Positions 28,895-37,362 of a stretch of DNA of 64,000 nt are shown here, piece after piece. Position 1 is the stretch's first letter. Every line of letters starts with the position of its first letter. Source of the DNA: Stenotrophomonas rhizophila (GTDB taxonomy: Bacteria > Pseudomonadota > Gammaproteobacteria > Xanthomonadales > Xanthomonadaceae); contig NZ_RJKV01000004.1 in NCBI RefSeq assembly GCF_003751305.1, positions 1-64,000 of the forward strand, given 5' to 3'. The notes under the pieces were generated by a model. It did not search any database. It was not told the DNA's origin and saw nothing but the letters and a program-made list of their open reading frames with translations. The translations under genes and the position numbers were made by a program.

Positions 28895-29641
28895 ATGAAA
28901 ATCCTCGTCGCGTACAAGCGCGTGGTGGACTACAACGTCCGCATTCAGGTCAAGCCGGACGGTTCCGGCGTGGTCACCGACGGCGTCAAGCTGTCCCCCA
29001 ACCCCTTCGATGAAATCGCGCTGGAAGAAGCGCTGCGCCTGCGTGACAAGGGCATCGCCACCGAGGTCGTGGTTGCCACGATCGCACCGGCAGATGCCCA
29101 GGCCCACCTGCGCAACGGCCTGGCCATGGGCGCCAACCGCGCCATCCATGTCGTGACCGACCAGGCCATCCAGCCGCTCACCGCCGCGCGCACCCTGCTC
29201 AAGCTGGTCGAGAAGGAACAGCCGGACCTGGTGATCCTCGGCAAGCAGGCCATCGACGACGACGCCAACCAGACCGGCCAGATGCTGGCCACGCTGTGGG
29301 GCCGCCCGCAGGCGACCTTTGCCAGCAAGCTGGAGATCGCCGACGGCAAGGCCACGGTCACCCGTGAAGTCGATGCCGGCCTGGAAACGCTGGAAGTCGA
29401 CCTGCCGGCCGTGGTCACCACCGATTTGCGCCTGAACGAGCCGCGCTTCATCAAGCTGCCGGACATCATGAAGGCCAAGGCCAAGCCGCTGGAAACTCTG
29501 CAGCTGGCCGACCTCGGCGTTGAAGCCGCTGATACCTTCAAGACCACCCAGTACGCCGCGCCGGTCAAGCGCAGCAAGGGCGTGATGGTCAAGGACGCGG
29601 CCGAACTGGTCGCCGCACTCAAGCAGAAGGGGTTGCTGTAA
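28895..29641 (+). CDS. etfB: Electron transfer flavoprotein subunit beta EtfB
   Basis: Small subunit of the electron transfer flavoprotein, which carries electrons from acyl-CoA dehydrogenases to ETF-ubiquinone oxidoreductase. The 248-residue sequence has the AMP-binding-type segment DLVILGKQAIDDDANQTGQMLA and the recognition-loop region LETLEVDLPAVVTTDLRLNEPR. The stop shares one base with the etfA start (TAATG). In xanthomonads this pair forms one boundary of the LPS locus, the other being metB, which is what is seen here. Confidence 0.97.
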   Translation: MKILVAYKRVVDYNVRIQVKPDGSGVVTDGVKLSPNPFDEIALEEALRLRDKGIATEVVVATIAPADAQAHLRNGLAMGANRAIHVVTDQAIQPLTAARTLLKLVEKEQPDLVILGKQAIDDDANQTGQMLATLWGRPQATFASKLEIADGKATVTREVDAGLETLEVDLPAVVTTDLRLNEPRFIKLPDIMKAKAKPLETLQLADLGVEAADTFKTTQYAAPVKRSKGVMVKDAAELVAALKQKGLL

Positions 29642-30579
29642 TGACCAAGATCCTCGTTGTCGCTGAACACCACGACGGCAAGCTCAATGCCGCCACCGCC
29701 AAGACCGTGAGCGCGGCCGCTGCGATCAGCGGCGCCAGCATCGACGTGCTGGTGCTGGCCGCCGATCCGGCTGCCGTGGCCGCTGAAGCAGCGCAGCTGG
29801 CCGGCGTCGCCAAGGTGCTGACCGTGACCAACGCCGCCAACGCCCAGGCGCTGGCCCAGGTGCTGGCCCCGCAGATCGCGCAGCTGGCCACCGGCTACAC
29901 CCACGTATTTGGCCCCTCGACCACTTTCGGCAAGGACCTGATGCCGTGCGTGGCCGCCCTGCTGGGCGTCAACCAGGTCTCGGACCTGATGACCGTCGAA
30001 GGCAGCCACAGCTTTAAGCGCCCTATCTACGCGGGCAACGCGATCATCACCGTGGAGGTGCCGGCCGACCAGATCGTGGTCGCCACCGTGCGTGCGGCCT
30101 CCTGGCCGGAAGCCGCCAAGGGTGGCAGCGCTGCTGTGGAAGCGGCCAGCGTCGATGCGGCCCTGCCGACCCACACCCGCTTTGTCGGTCTGGCGGCCGG
30201 TGCGACCGACCGCCCGGACCTCCAGAGCGCCAAGCGCGTGGTCTCCGGTGGCCGTGGCGTGGGCTCGGAAGAGAACTTCAAGGTGATCTTCCAGCTGGCC
30301 GACAAGCTCGGTGCCGCCGTCGGTGCCTCGCGCGCCGCCGTGGATGCCGGCTACGTGCCGAGTGATCTGCAGGTCGGCCAGACCGGCAAGATCATCTCGC
30401 CGGAGCTGTACGTGGCGGTGGGTATCAGTGGTGCCATCCAGCATCTGACCGGGATCAAGGACGCCGGGACGATCGTGGCGATCAACAAGGACCCGGATTC
30501 GCCGATCTTCGAGATCGCCGATATCGGGTTGGTGGGTGATCTGTTCACGTTGTTGCCGGAGTTGGAAAAGGCGCTGTAA
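29641..30579 (+). CDS. etfA: Electron transfer flavoprotein subunit alpha EtfA
   Basis: FAD-binding large subunit of the electron transfer flavoprotein; 312 residues. The C-terminal FAD domain shows [38 protein letters not shown] and [21 protein letters not shown], the standard family blocks. The N-terminal 190 residues are the alanine-rich domain that pairs with the beta subunit. It ends at a strong terminator 27 bases downstream. Confidence 0.97.
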   Translation: MTKILVVAEHHDGKLNAATAKTVSAAAAISGASIDVLVLAADPAAVAAEAAQLAGVAKVLTVTNAANAQALAQVLAPQIAQLATGYTHVFGPSTTFGKDLMPCVAALLGVNQVSDLMTVEGSHSFKRPIYAGNAIITVEVPADQIVVATVRAASWPEAAKGGSAAVEAASVDAALPTHTRFVGLAAGATDRPDLQSAKRVVSGGRGVGSEENFKVIFQLADKLGAAVGASRAAVDAGYVPSDLQVGQTGKIISPELYVAVGISGAIQHLTGIKDAGTIVAINKDPDSPIFEIADIGLVGDLFTLLPELEKAL

Positions 30580-30605
30580 GGCCAAAGGCGCCAGCGCGAC
30601 ATTTG

Positions 30606-30640
30606 AAGGCCGGAGTCCCCCGTGGATTCCGGCCTTTTTC
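30606..30640 (+). terminator. Rho-independent terminator of etfBA
   Basis: Twelve-pair stem AAGGCCGGAGTC/GATTCCGGCCTT (one G-T pair) with a seven-base loop and a following T run. It lies in the 306-base gap 30580-30885. Confidence 0.88.
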
Positions 30641-30762
30641 ATTTGGCTACGCCGGCCGTCGCGTATCTGCATCGGACGAGGTGCCTGCCGGGGATACGTT
30701 GGGGTGCGCTTGATTTGCTATCGACCACACAGAATGTGGCGGAAAGATCGATCAGTATTTCA

Positions 30763-30786
30763 GTCGTATGACACACGTCGTATGAT
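30763..30786 (+). promoter_or_regulatory. Direct repeat overlapping a possible -10 box upstream of the sulfatase-like gene
   Basis: The nonamer GTCGTATGA occurs at 30763-30771 and 30777-30785, five bases apart. The second copy overlaps TATGAT (30781-30786), a 5/6 match to a -10 box; a weak -35 (TTTCAG, 30758-30763) sits 17 bases upstream. This is the start region of the plus-strand polysaccharide block, about 100 bases before its first gene. The rest of the gap after the terminator is lower in GC but shows nothing else clear. Confidence 0.35.
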
Positions 30787-30885
30787 GCCCCCCATAACGC
30801 GGCCTTAACTTGGGCCGCAGTGAAAGCAGGGACAGGAACTTACAAGGAGCGTTGCAGGAAAGATCCCACGGGATCGCCCGTTCAG

Positions 30886-32661
30886 ATGATGAATATCTCA
30901 GATTCGACCCTCCTCCGGCGGCTTCCCGCGTGGGGAACGTACGTCGCAGGACTCTCGACCCTTGTCCTGCTCTTCCGAATGCTGCGCTTCCAAGCAGCTT
31001 CGGACCTCGCTGTGTTTGCCGCAAGCTGCGCGCTTGAGCTTGTGCTGCTTGACTTGGCAACGCGGCTGACGCTGCGCTTGCGCTTGGTGCCGTTGCGCAT
31101 CCTGATGCTGGTGCTGCCCGCGCTTGCTGGTTGCATCTACATGGCCCAGCTCTATTCGATCTGGATTTCCGGCGGCCTCATTCCTCCGATCGCATTCGCC
31201 AACCACGAAGTGGTCGGGCTGATCGCGTTCGATGGCATCTACGCGCTGCTGGCGGTATTCCTGGCAGCGTTCATCGGCCATGCCTGCGTGGTCCGCACCA
31301 CATACAAGCCACTATCGCGTCGCATCACCGCAGTTGTCATTTTGGTGGTGGGTACATGCTATGCCACGCTGCTGACCACTCAGCCACTGGCCCGTGGCAT
31401 CGTGGTCGCGCGCGGGGAGGCACCGATCTCTTCCTTCCTGCGCTCGGCCGCCACGTCGGCCGGCATGAGTGGCCAGCTCCAGCTCAGTGCAGCCGAATTG
31501 ATCGAGACCCGCGCCGAGTTCTCGCGGCGCACCGTCTATCAGCAGGGTTTCCCGGAGGCGTTTACCCACGCGCTGCCCGAGCGGCCGAACGTGATTGTGA
31601 TCTTCACCGAGGGCATGTCGGCCCGGTGGATGGACACCTACGACAGCCGGCACCCGGGGGTGACTCCCAATCTGGACCGCCTTGCCGGTGGCTCGCTGGT
31701 GTTTCGCAACTACTACAACCATACCGCTGCCACCTTCCGCGGGTTGCGCGGGCAGTTGACCTCGGGCCACCAAGAGGTGGATGGCTACAACCAGGAAGGC
31801 ACCGGAATCGGGCAGCGAGATGTCTCCGACGATGTCACCGCGATCTCGCGGATCAGCATTCCCGAGGTCCTGCGCGCGCAGGGGTACCACAGCATGTTCT
31901 TCCTGTCCCAGCAGGAGTACCTGAACAAGATGGTCGAAACGCTGGGCTTCGACCGCGTGCTGGGCCGTGATTATCTATATGACCGCTACCTGCGCGGTGG
32001 CGGCGAAGGCGAGCGTCCCAAGTATCTCTCCGACAGCGAGTTGTTCGACACCGTGTTGACCGAACTTGAGTCGCAGCCCCACGACCAGCCCTTCTTCGCC
32101 GCTGCCTATAACTTTCAGACGCACGCGTTTCTGGATGGTGAGTACGCCTATGCGGGCGGCGAAAACCCGCTGCTTAACCGCTTCCATACTTACGACCGCG
32201 ATCTCGGCAGGTTCATTGACCGTTTCATGGCAAGCCGCCTGCATGAGAACACGCTGTTGGTATTCACCGCCGACCACTCCACCTTCCCCGGACCCAACGC
32301 GGTCCGGGCGGATGACCGCGTACCAGGGTACTTCGTCGACACCATCCCGCTGCTGATGTATTGGAAGGGTGCCGAGCACCAGATGATCGACGTGGCCGGC
32401 AAGAATTCGCTGGACTTGGCGCCGTCGCTGATCAGCCTGCTCGGGGTGAAGAAGGCCCACAACCTGTTCCTCGGCTGCACATTCTTCGAAGAGTGCGCAC
32501 TGGACAGGGTCTCCAACCTCGGCGCCGAGTACATCCTGACCGATGGCGACGGCTCCTATTCGGAGTACTACGTCCCGCCGTCGCAGAAGACCTACTACGA
32601 AGAGAGCAAGCGCGCCATCGAACGCTACAAGTCGATGGATCTGGTCATCGACGCCGGCTGA
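30886..32661 (+). CDS. LtaS/OpgB-like membrane sulfatase-superfamily transferase
   Basis: A 591-residue inner-membrane protein: about five helices in residues 15-190, then a periplasmic alkaline-phosphatase-fold domain from about 230. Metal and catalytic features resemble phosphoglycerol and phosphoethanolamine transferases: E242 in VIFTEGMS, the putative threonine nucleophile T283 in NHTAATFRG, and FTADHS near residue 463 for the second metal site. The product probably transfers a phosphate-linked headgroup to a surface glycan or lipid. The start is uncertain: ATG 30886 or 30889, or GTG 30820. It opens the plus-strand accessory block after etfBA. Confidence 0.8.
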   Translation: MMNISDSTLLRRLPAWGTYVAGLSTLVLLFRMLRFQAASDLAVFAASCALELVLLDLATRLTLRLRLVPLRILMLVLPALAGCIYMAQLYSIWISGGLIPPIAFANHEVVGLIAFDGIYALLAVFLAAFIGHACVVRTTYKPLSRRITAVVILVVGTCYATLLTTQPLARGIVVARGEAPISSFLRSAATSAGMSGQLQLSAAELIETRAEFSRRTVYQQGFPEAFTHALPERPNVIVIFTEGMSARWMDTYDSRHPGVTPNLDRLAGGSLVFRNYYNHTAATFRGLRGQLTSGHQEVDGYNQEGTGIGQRDVSDDVTAISRISIPEVLRAQGYHSMFFLSQQEYLNKMVETLGFDRVLGRDYLYDRYLRGGGEGERPKYLSDSELFDTVLTELESQPHDQPFFAAAYNFQTHAFLDGEYAYAGGENPLLNRFHTYDRDLGRFIDRFMASRLHENTLLVFTADHSTFPGPNAVRADDRVPGYFVDTIPLLMYWKGAEHQMIDVAGKNSLDLAPSLISLLGVKKAHNLFLGCTFFEECALDRVSNLGAEYILTDGDGSYSEYYVPPSQKTYYEESKRAIERYKSMDLVIDAG

Positions 32662-32826
32662 GCTGCCCGCATCGCCCGATCCGGCCGGCTTCCACTGGAT
32701 AAGACGAATGCCAGGGATCTGGGGCAATGATGCGCCCCGTCCAGCCAATTTGTTTCAAAAACGACACCCGTTTTCGGTACAATTGTCGGTTCGAACAGCA
32801 GCTGCCAGAAAGCGGAGCTCCGACCC

Positions 32827-33813
32827 ATGCGCCCGCTTCACGATAGCCCCCTCGCACTCGATCCGGACACCAAGCGGAAGCACTCGGTCGCTTTTCTGCT
32901 CGTCATCGGCGCCGGCTATCTGGCGCTGTTGGTTTATCTGGACCGCGGCACCGGGATCCTGTCGAGACTGGTGGACCTGTCCGGCCCTCTGGCCGTATGC
33001 GCGGTACTGGTGCTGCTCAGTTTCGCGGTCCGCTACCAGCGCTGGCATGCCGCTCTGTCGACCCAAGGGCATCGTGAGTTTCCATGGTGGGCCGGCCTGC
33101 GCGCGTACTTGGCCGGCTTCGCCTTTACCGCATCCCCTGGCAAGGCCGGGGAGCTGCTGCGGATCCGCTATTTCGGGATGTTCCAGGTGCCGCCCAGGAC
33201 GGTACTGGGCACCTTCATCTACGAGCGCGGGCTCGATCTGCTGGTCATTGTCTTCCTCGGGCTGGGTGCGGCCACACTGATCCCGGCGTTTGGCCTGCTG
33301 GTCGGCGTCGTGCTGGGGTTCCTTCTGGCGCTGTGCCTGGCCGTTGCCTGGCCGTGGCTGCAGGCCACCCTGAACAGCGTCGCGGCCCGACTGCCGGGCA
33401 AACGGGTCCGTCACCTTGCCAACTTTCTCCTCAGTGGCGCCAGGGATGCCGGTCCGCTACTGCGCCTGCGCACCCTCGCCCCAGGAATCGCCCAGGGTGT
33501 GCTCGCCTGGTCCCTTACCGCAGCCGCGTTCGCCTACCTGTGCTACGCGATGGGCATACCCCTTGCTTGGCAGCATGCGCTGGGCATCTATCCGGTCGCG
33601 ATGCTGGCAGGTGCGGTATCTTTCGTGCCGGGCGGCGTGGGCACCACCGAAGCGGCCATCGTGGTGATGTTGGGGGCATTGGGAACCTCGCTCGATGTGG
33701 CACTGGCCGCTGCCGTCGGTATCCGCCTGGTCAGCCTCTGGATGGCCGTCGCAGTGGGCATGCTGGCCATGCTCAGTCTTGAACTGTCGTCCAGCCGCCA
33801 CGGGATGCGGTGA
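32827..33813 (+). CDS. Flippase-like membrane protein (AglD/LPG-synthase TM family, UPF0104)
   Basis: A 328-residue protein with about eight membrane helices and the family motifs RYQRWHAALS, FTASPGKAGELLRIRY and AGAVSFVPGGVGTTEAAIV. These belong to the family formed by the membrane half of lysyl-phosphatidylglycerol synthase and AglD, members of which act in lipid-linked sugar handling or flipping. It sits 91 bases before the HAD-UbiA gene, so a role in flipping or using polyprenyl-phospho-arabinose is a reasonable inference. Substrate is not shown by the sequence. Confidence 0.85.
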   Translation: MRPLHDSPLALDPDTKRKHSVAFLLVIGAGYLALLVYLDRGTGILSRLVDLSGPLAVCAVLVLLSFAVRYQRWHAALSTQGHREFPWWAGLRAYLAGFAFTASPGKAGELLRIRYFGMFQVPPRTVLGTFIYERGLDLLVIVFLGLGAATLIPAFGLLVGVVLGFLLALCLAVAWPWLQATLNSVAARLPGKRVRHLANFLLSGARDAGPLLRLRTLAPGIAQGVLAWSLTAAAFAYLCYAMGIPLAWQHALGIYPVAMLAGAVSFVPGGVGTTEAAIVVMLGALGTSLDVALAAAVGIRLVSLWMAVAVGMLAMLSLELSSSRHGMR

Positions 33814-33904
33814 CTGGATCACCGCCCCAGAAGGTTGATTTCCTTGGACGAAAAAACTGCTTTTTCCATGCACAACGTGCCCACAACCGCCGGAGTCCTA
33901 AATC

Positions 33905-35323
33905 TTGGCCATTGAACATCGTGCCCTCTGCGTGGACCTGGACGGCACGCTGCTGCGCAGCGACATCCTCTATGAATCGCTCCTCGCCCTGCTCGCCCGC
34001 AACCCGCTGTATCTGTTCCTGATCCCGTTCTGGCTGCTCGGTGGCAAGGCGGCGGTCAAGCGCCAGCTCGCATCCCGTGTGCAGCTGCCTGCCGAGACCC
34101 TGCCCTACGACGAGCGCGTGCTGGAGATTCTGCGGACCACCACGCAGCGGCCGCGCGTGCTGTGCACGGCGTCGGACCAGATGCTGGTGCAGCCCATCGC
34201 CGACCATCTGGGCCTGTTCGAGGAGGTGATGGCCAGCGACGGCCACACCAATCTGTCGGGCCACAACAAGGGCAAGGCCCTGGCCGAACGCTTTGGTGAG
34301 CGCGGCTTCGACTACATGGGCAATGGCCGGGTCGACCTGCAGGTCTGGGCCCACGCCGGCGGCGCCATCGTGGTCAACAACGGCACGGGCCTGGCCCGTG
34401 ACGCGGCCAAGCGCACCGAGGTGCTGGCGCACCTGCCCGCGCAGAATGGGGGCCTGCTGACCTGGATCAAGGCGCTGCGCATCTATCAGTGGTTGAAGAA
34501 CCTGCTGGTGCTGGTGCCGCTGCTGACCGCGCACCGTTTCCTGGACCCTACCGCATTGGTGGATGCCGGCACGGCGTTTCTGGCCTTTGGTCTGTGTGCT
34601 TCGGGCGTGTATCTGCTCAACGACCTGCTCGACCTCACCCCCGACCGGATGCACCCGCGCAAGCGCAAACGTCCATTCGCGGCCGGCACACTGCCGCTGC
34701 TGCACGGCCTGTTGGTGGCGCCACTGCTCACGCTGGCCGGGTTTGCGCTGGCCCTGCTGTGCAGCCCGTCATTTGCGTTGGTCCTGCTGTGCTACTACGT
34801 GATGACGCTCGGCTATTCGCTGCAGCTTAAGCGCATCGTCATGATCGACGTGGTGCTGCTGGCGGCGCTGTACACAGTGCGCATCATCGGCGGCACCGTG
34901 GCGATCGGCTCGGAACTGTCGTTCTGGCTGCTGGCGTTCTCGATGTTCGTCTTCCTCAGCCTGGCCATGCTCAAGCGCTACACCGAGCTGGCCGCCGCCT
35001 TGGCCAATGGCAAGGAGATGGCGATCGGACGCGGCTACTCGGTCGCCGACCTGCCGCTGGTGCAGTCGCTGGGCGCGGCCGCCGGTTACATCGGTGTGCT
35101 TGTGTTCGCGCTGTACATCAACAGCCCCGAGAGTCTGGAACTGTACCGGCATCCCAAGGTGTTGTGGCTGTTGTGCCCGATCCTGCTGTACTGGATCAGC
35201 CGCATGTGGATCGTGTCCCATCGCGGCGACATGCACGATGACCCGATCGTATTCGCCGCCACCGACCGTGGCAGCCAGATGGTCATCGCGCTGGGCGTGG
35301 TGATCGTGCTGGCCGCGATATGA
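33905..35323 (+). CDS. HAD phosphatase-UbiA prenyltransferase fusion (polyprenyl-phosphate phosphoribosyltransferase type)
   Basis: A 472-residue fusion. Residues 1-180 are a HAD-family phosphatase with DLDGTLL (D11, D13) and a second motif near LCTASD. Residues about 190-470 are a UbiA membrane prenyltransferase with the acidic motif N239-D240-x2-D243 followed by D247 and RKRKRPFAAG. This combination matches 5-phosphoribosyl-1-pyrophosphate:polyprenyl-phosphate transferases (mycobacterial Rv3806c-like), with the HAD part able to remove the 5-phosphate. TTG 33905 is the start, after GGAG at 33893. The stop overlaps the next gene by ATGA. With the next two genes it forms an arabinofuranosyl-donor pathway. 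Confidence 0.88.
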   Translation: MAIEHRALCVDLDGTLLRSDILYESLLALLARNPLYLFLIPFWLLGGKAAVKRQLASRVQLPAETLPYDERVLEILRTTTQRPRVLCTASDQMLVQPIADHLGLFEEVMASDGHTNLSGHNKGKALAERFGERGFDYMGNGRVDLQVWAHAGGAIVVNNGTGLARDAAKRTEVLAHLPAQNGGLLTWIKALRIYQWLKNLLVLVPLLTAHRFLDPTALVDAGTAFLAFGLCASGVYLLNDLLDLTPDRMHPRKRKRPFAAGTLPLLHGLLVAPLLTLAGFALALLCSPSFALVLLCYYVMTLGYSLQLKRIVMIDVVLLAALYTVRIIGGTVAIGSELSFWLLAFSMFVFLSLAMLKRYTELAAALANGKEMAIGRGYSVADLPLVQSLGAAAGYIGVLVFALYINSPESLELYRHPKVLWLLCPILLYWISRMWIVSHRGDMHDDPIVFAATDRGSQMVIALGVVIVLAAI

Positions 35324-36627
35324 GGTCTGCCGGCGGCCAGTCCTGGGGGCGTTACCCCCGGGCGGCACAGCAGCTGGCGCCGGTCACCGACCGTGCTGCC
35401 CTGCTGCCGGCCGTCGATGGCCTGATGCTGCCCCATGGCAATGGGCGCAGTTATGGCGACAGTTGTCTCAACCCGGGCGGCACGCTGTTGATGGCGCGGT
35501 CGCTGGACAGGTTCATCGCGTTCGACCCCGCAACCGGCATCGTGCGTTGCGAGGCTGGCGTGACGCTGGCCGAAATCATCGAGGTGGCACTGCCGCAGGG
35601 CTGGTTCCTGCCGGTCACGCCCGGCACCCGCTACGCCACGGTAGGCGGGGCGATCGCCAACGATGTGCACGGCAAAAACCATCACCGGGCCGGCAGTTTC
35701 GGCCACCACCTGCGGGGTTTGGAGCTGCTGCGCAGCGACGGCCAACGGATCACACTGGATGCCGAAGACGCCACCGGGCTGTTTGTCGCCACCATCGGCG
35801 GCTTGGGCCTGACCGGCTTGATCACCTGGGCCGAACTGCAGTTGCGGCGCGTGCCCGGCCCGTGGATCGAAACCGAGTCCATCCGTTTCGACTCGCTGGA
35901 CGAGTTCTTCACGCTCTCGCGCGACTCAGCCGCGGGCTTCGAATACACCGTGGCGTGGATCGATTGCCTGGCCACCGGCAAGCAGCTCGGGCGCGGCCAC
36001 TTCCTGCGCGGCGACCATGCCCGGGGCGACCCGCGGGCGGCCACGCCCAGCGCGATGCCCCGCCGCAGCATCCCGTTCGTGCCGCCGGTCTCGATGGTCA
36101 ACGGCCTGACCCTGCGCCCGTTCAATACCCTGTACTACTGGCGCCAGCCCGGCCGTCGCAAGCGCCACCTGTCGCACTACCAGAGCTACTTCTACCCGCT
36201 GGATGGCATCAACGACTGGAACCGGATGTATGGCCCGGCCGGCTTCCTGCAGCACCAATGCGTGCTGCCGCCGGAAACCGCGCGCGACGCCACCGCCGCC
36301 CTGCTGTCGGAAATCTCGCGCAGCGGGCGCGGCTCGTTCCTGGCGGTCCTGAAGGAATTCGGGGATGCCCCGGCACCGGGTATGCTTTCCTTCCCGCGCC
36401 CGGGCACGACGCTGGCACTGGACTTCCCGAACACCGGGCCTGACCTGTTCAGGATGCTGGAGCGGCTCGACCACATCGTCGCCGAGGCGGGAGGGGCGGT
36501 ATACCCGGCCAAGGATGCGCGCATGTCCGGTGCCCTGTTCCGACAAGCTTTCCCGGCCTGGGAGGCCTTCTCCCACCATATTGATCCCCGTTTTTCGTCC
36601 GGCTTCTGGCGCCGGGTCATGGAGTAA
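35320..36627 (+). CDS. DprE1-like FAD-dependent polyprenyl-phosphoribose 2-oxidase
   Basis: Oxidises the 2-hydroxyl of polyprenyl-phospho-ribose to the keto form, the first half of epimerisation to arabinose. The 435-residue VAO-type flavoprotein has the FAD motifs HGNGRSYGDSCLNPGG and ANDVHGKNHHRAGSFG; the latter is nearly the DprE1 hallmark. K398 in YPAKDARM aligns with the DprE1 substrate-site lysine in the KDSR context. It overlaps the HAD-UbiA stop (ATGA) and is followed two bases later by the DprE2-like gene, so the three are one translational unit. Confidence 0.9.
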   Translation: MRSAGGQSWGRYPRAAQQLAPVTDRAALLPAVDGLMLPHGNGRSYGDSCLNPGGTLLMARSLDRFIAFDPATGIVRCEAGVTLAEIIEVALPQGWFLPVTPGTRYATVGGAIANDVHGKNHHRAGSFGHHLRGLELLRSDGQRITLDAEDATGLFVATIGGLGLTGLITWAELQLRRVPGPWIETESIRFDSLDEFFTLSRDSAAGFEYTVAWIDCLATGKQLGRGHFLRGDHARGDPRAATPSAMPRRSIPFVPPVSMVNGLTLRPFNTLYYWRQPGRRKRHLSHYQSYFYPLDGINDWNRMYGPAGFLQHQCVLPPETARDATAALLSEISRSGRGSFLAVLKEFGDAPAPGMLSFPRPGTTLALDFPNTGPDLFRMLERLDHIVAEAGGAVYPAKDARMSGALFRQAFPAWEAFSHHIDPRFSSGFWRRVME

Positions 36628-36629
36628 GC

Positions 36630-37361
36630 ATGCAAAAGGTTCTGATCATCGGCGCCACCTCCGCCATCGCTGAAGCGGTGGCACGGCTGTACGCCGCCCG
36701 CGCCAGCACGATTTTCCTGGTCGGCCGCAATGCGAACCGCCTGGACGCAATCGCCGCCGACCTCCGCGTGCGCGGCGCCCACCAGGTGGACGCCTATGCG
36801 CTGGACGTCAACGACCTGGCCGGTCACGCAGCTATGCTCGACGCCGCCTGGGCCGCCAGTGGTGGCATCGACACGGTACTGATCGCCCACGGCACCCTGC
36901 CCGACCAGGCCGCCTGCGACCAGTCGGTGGACCTGGCCATGCGCGAATTCATCACCAATGGCACCTCCACCATCGCGCTGTGCACCGCACTCGCCCAGCG
37001 CCTGGCGGCGGGCAGCAACCTGGCGGTGATCTCCTCCGTCGCCGGCGACCGCGGCCGCGCCAGCAACTACCTGTATGGCAGCGCCAAGGCGGCGGTTACC
37101 GCGTTCCTCAGCGGACAAGGCCAGCGCCTGGGCAAGCTGGGCATCAACGTGCTGACCATCAAGCCCGGCTTCGTCGATACCCCGATGACGCAGGCCTTCA
37201 AGAAAGGCGCACTGTGGGCTTCGGCAGACAAGGTGGCGCAGGGTATCGTGCGCGCCTCCGACCGACGCCGCGCGGTGGCCTACCTGCCGGGTTTCTGGTG
37301 GGCGATCATGATGGTGATCAAGAACATTCCTGAGTTTGTTTTTCGCAGAATCTCGCTCTGA
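36630..37361 (+). CDS. DprE2-like short-chain dehydrogenase
   Basis: A 243-residue SDR that would reduce the keto intermediate to polyprenyl-phospho-D-arabinofuranose. The nucleotide-binding motif GATSAIAEAVARLY starts at residue 7; the catalytic YGSAK is preceded by the serine in VISSVAGDRG. The C terminus is hydrophobic (PGFWWAIMMVIKNIP), as in DprE2 proteins that work on lipid-linked substrate. Position directly after the DprE1-like gene makes this role far more likely than a generic dehydrogenase. Confidence 0.88.
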   Translation: MQKVLIIGATSAIAEAVARLYAARASTIFLVGRNANRLDAIAADLRVRGAHQVDAYALDVNDLAGHAAMLDAAWAASGGIDTVLIAHGTLPDQAACDQSVDLAMREFITNGTSTIALCTALAQRLAAGSNLAVISSVAGDRGRASNYLYGSAKAAVTAFLSGQGQRLGKLGINVLTIKPGFVDTPMTQAFKKGALWASADKVAQGIVRASDRRRAVAYLPGFWWAIMMVIKNIPEFVFRRISL

Positions 37362-37362
37362 C

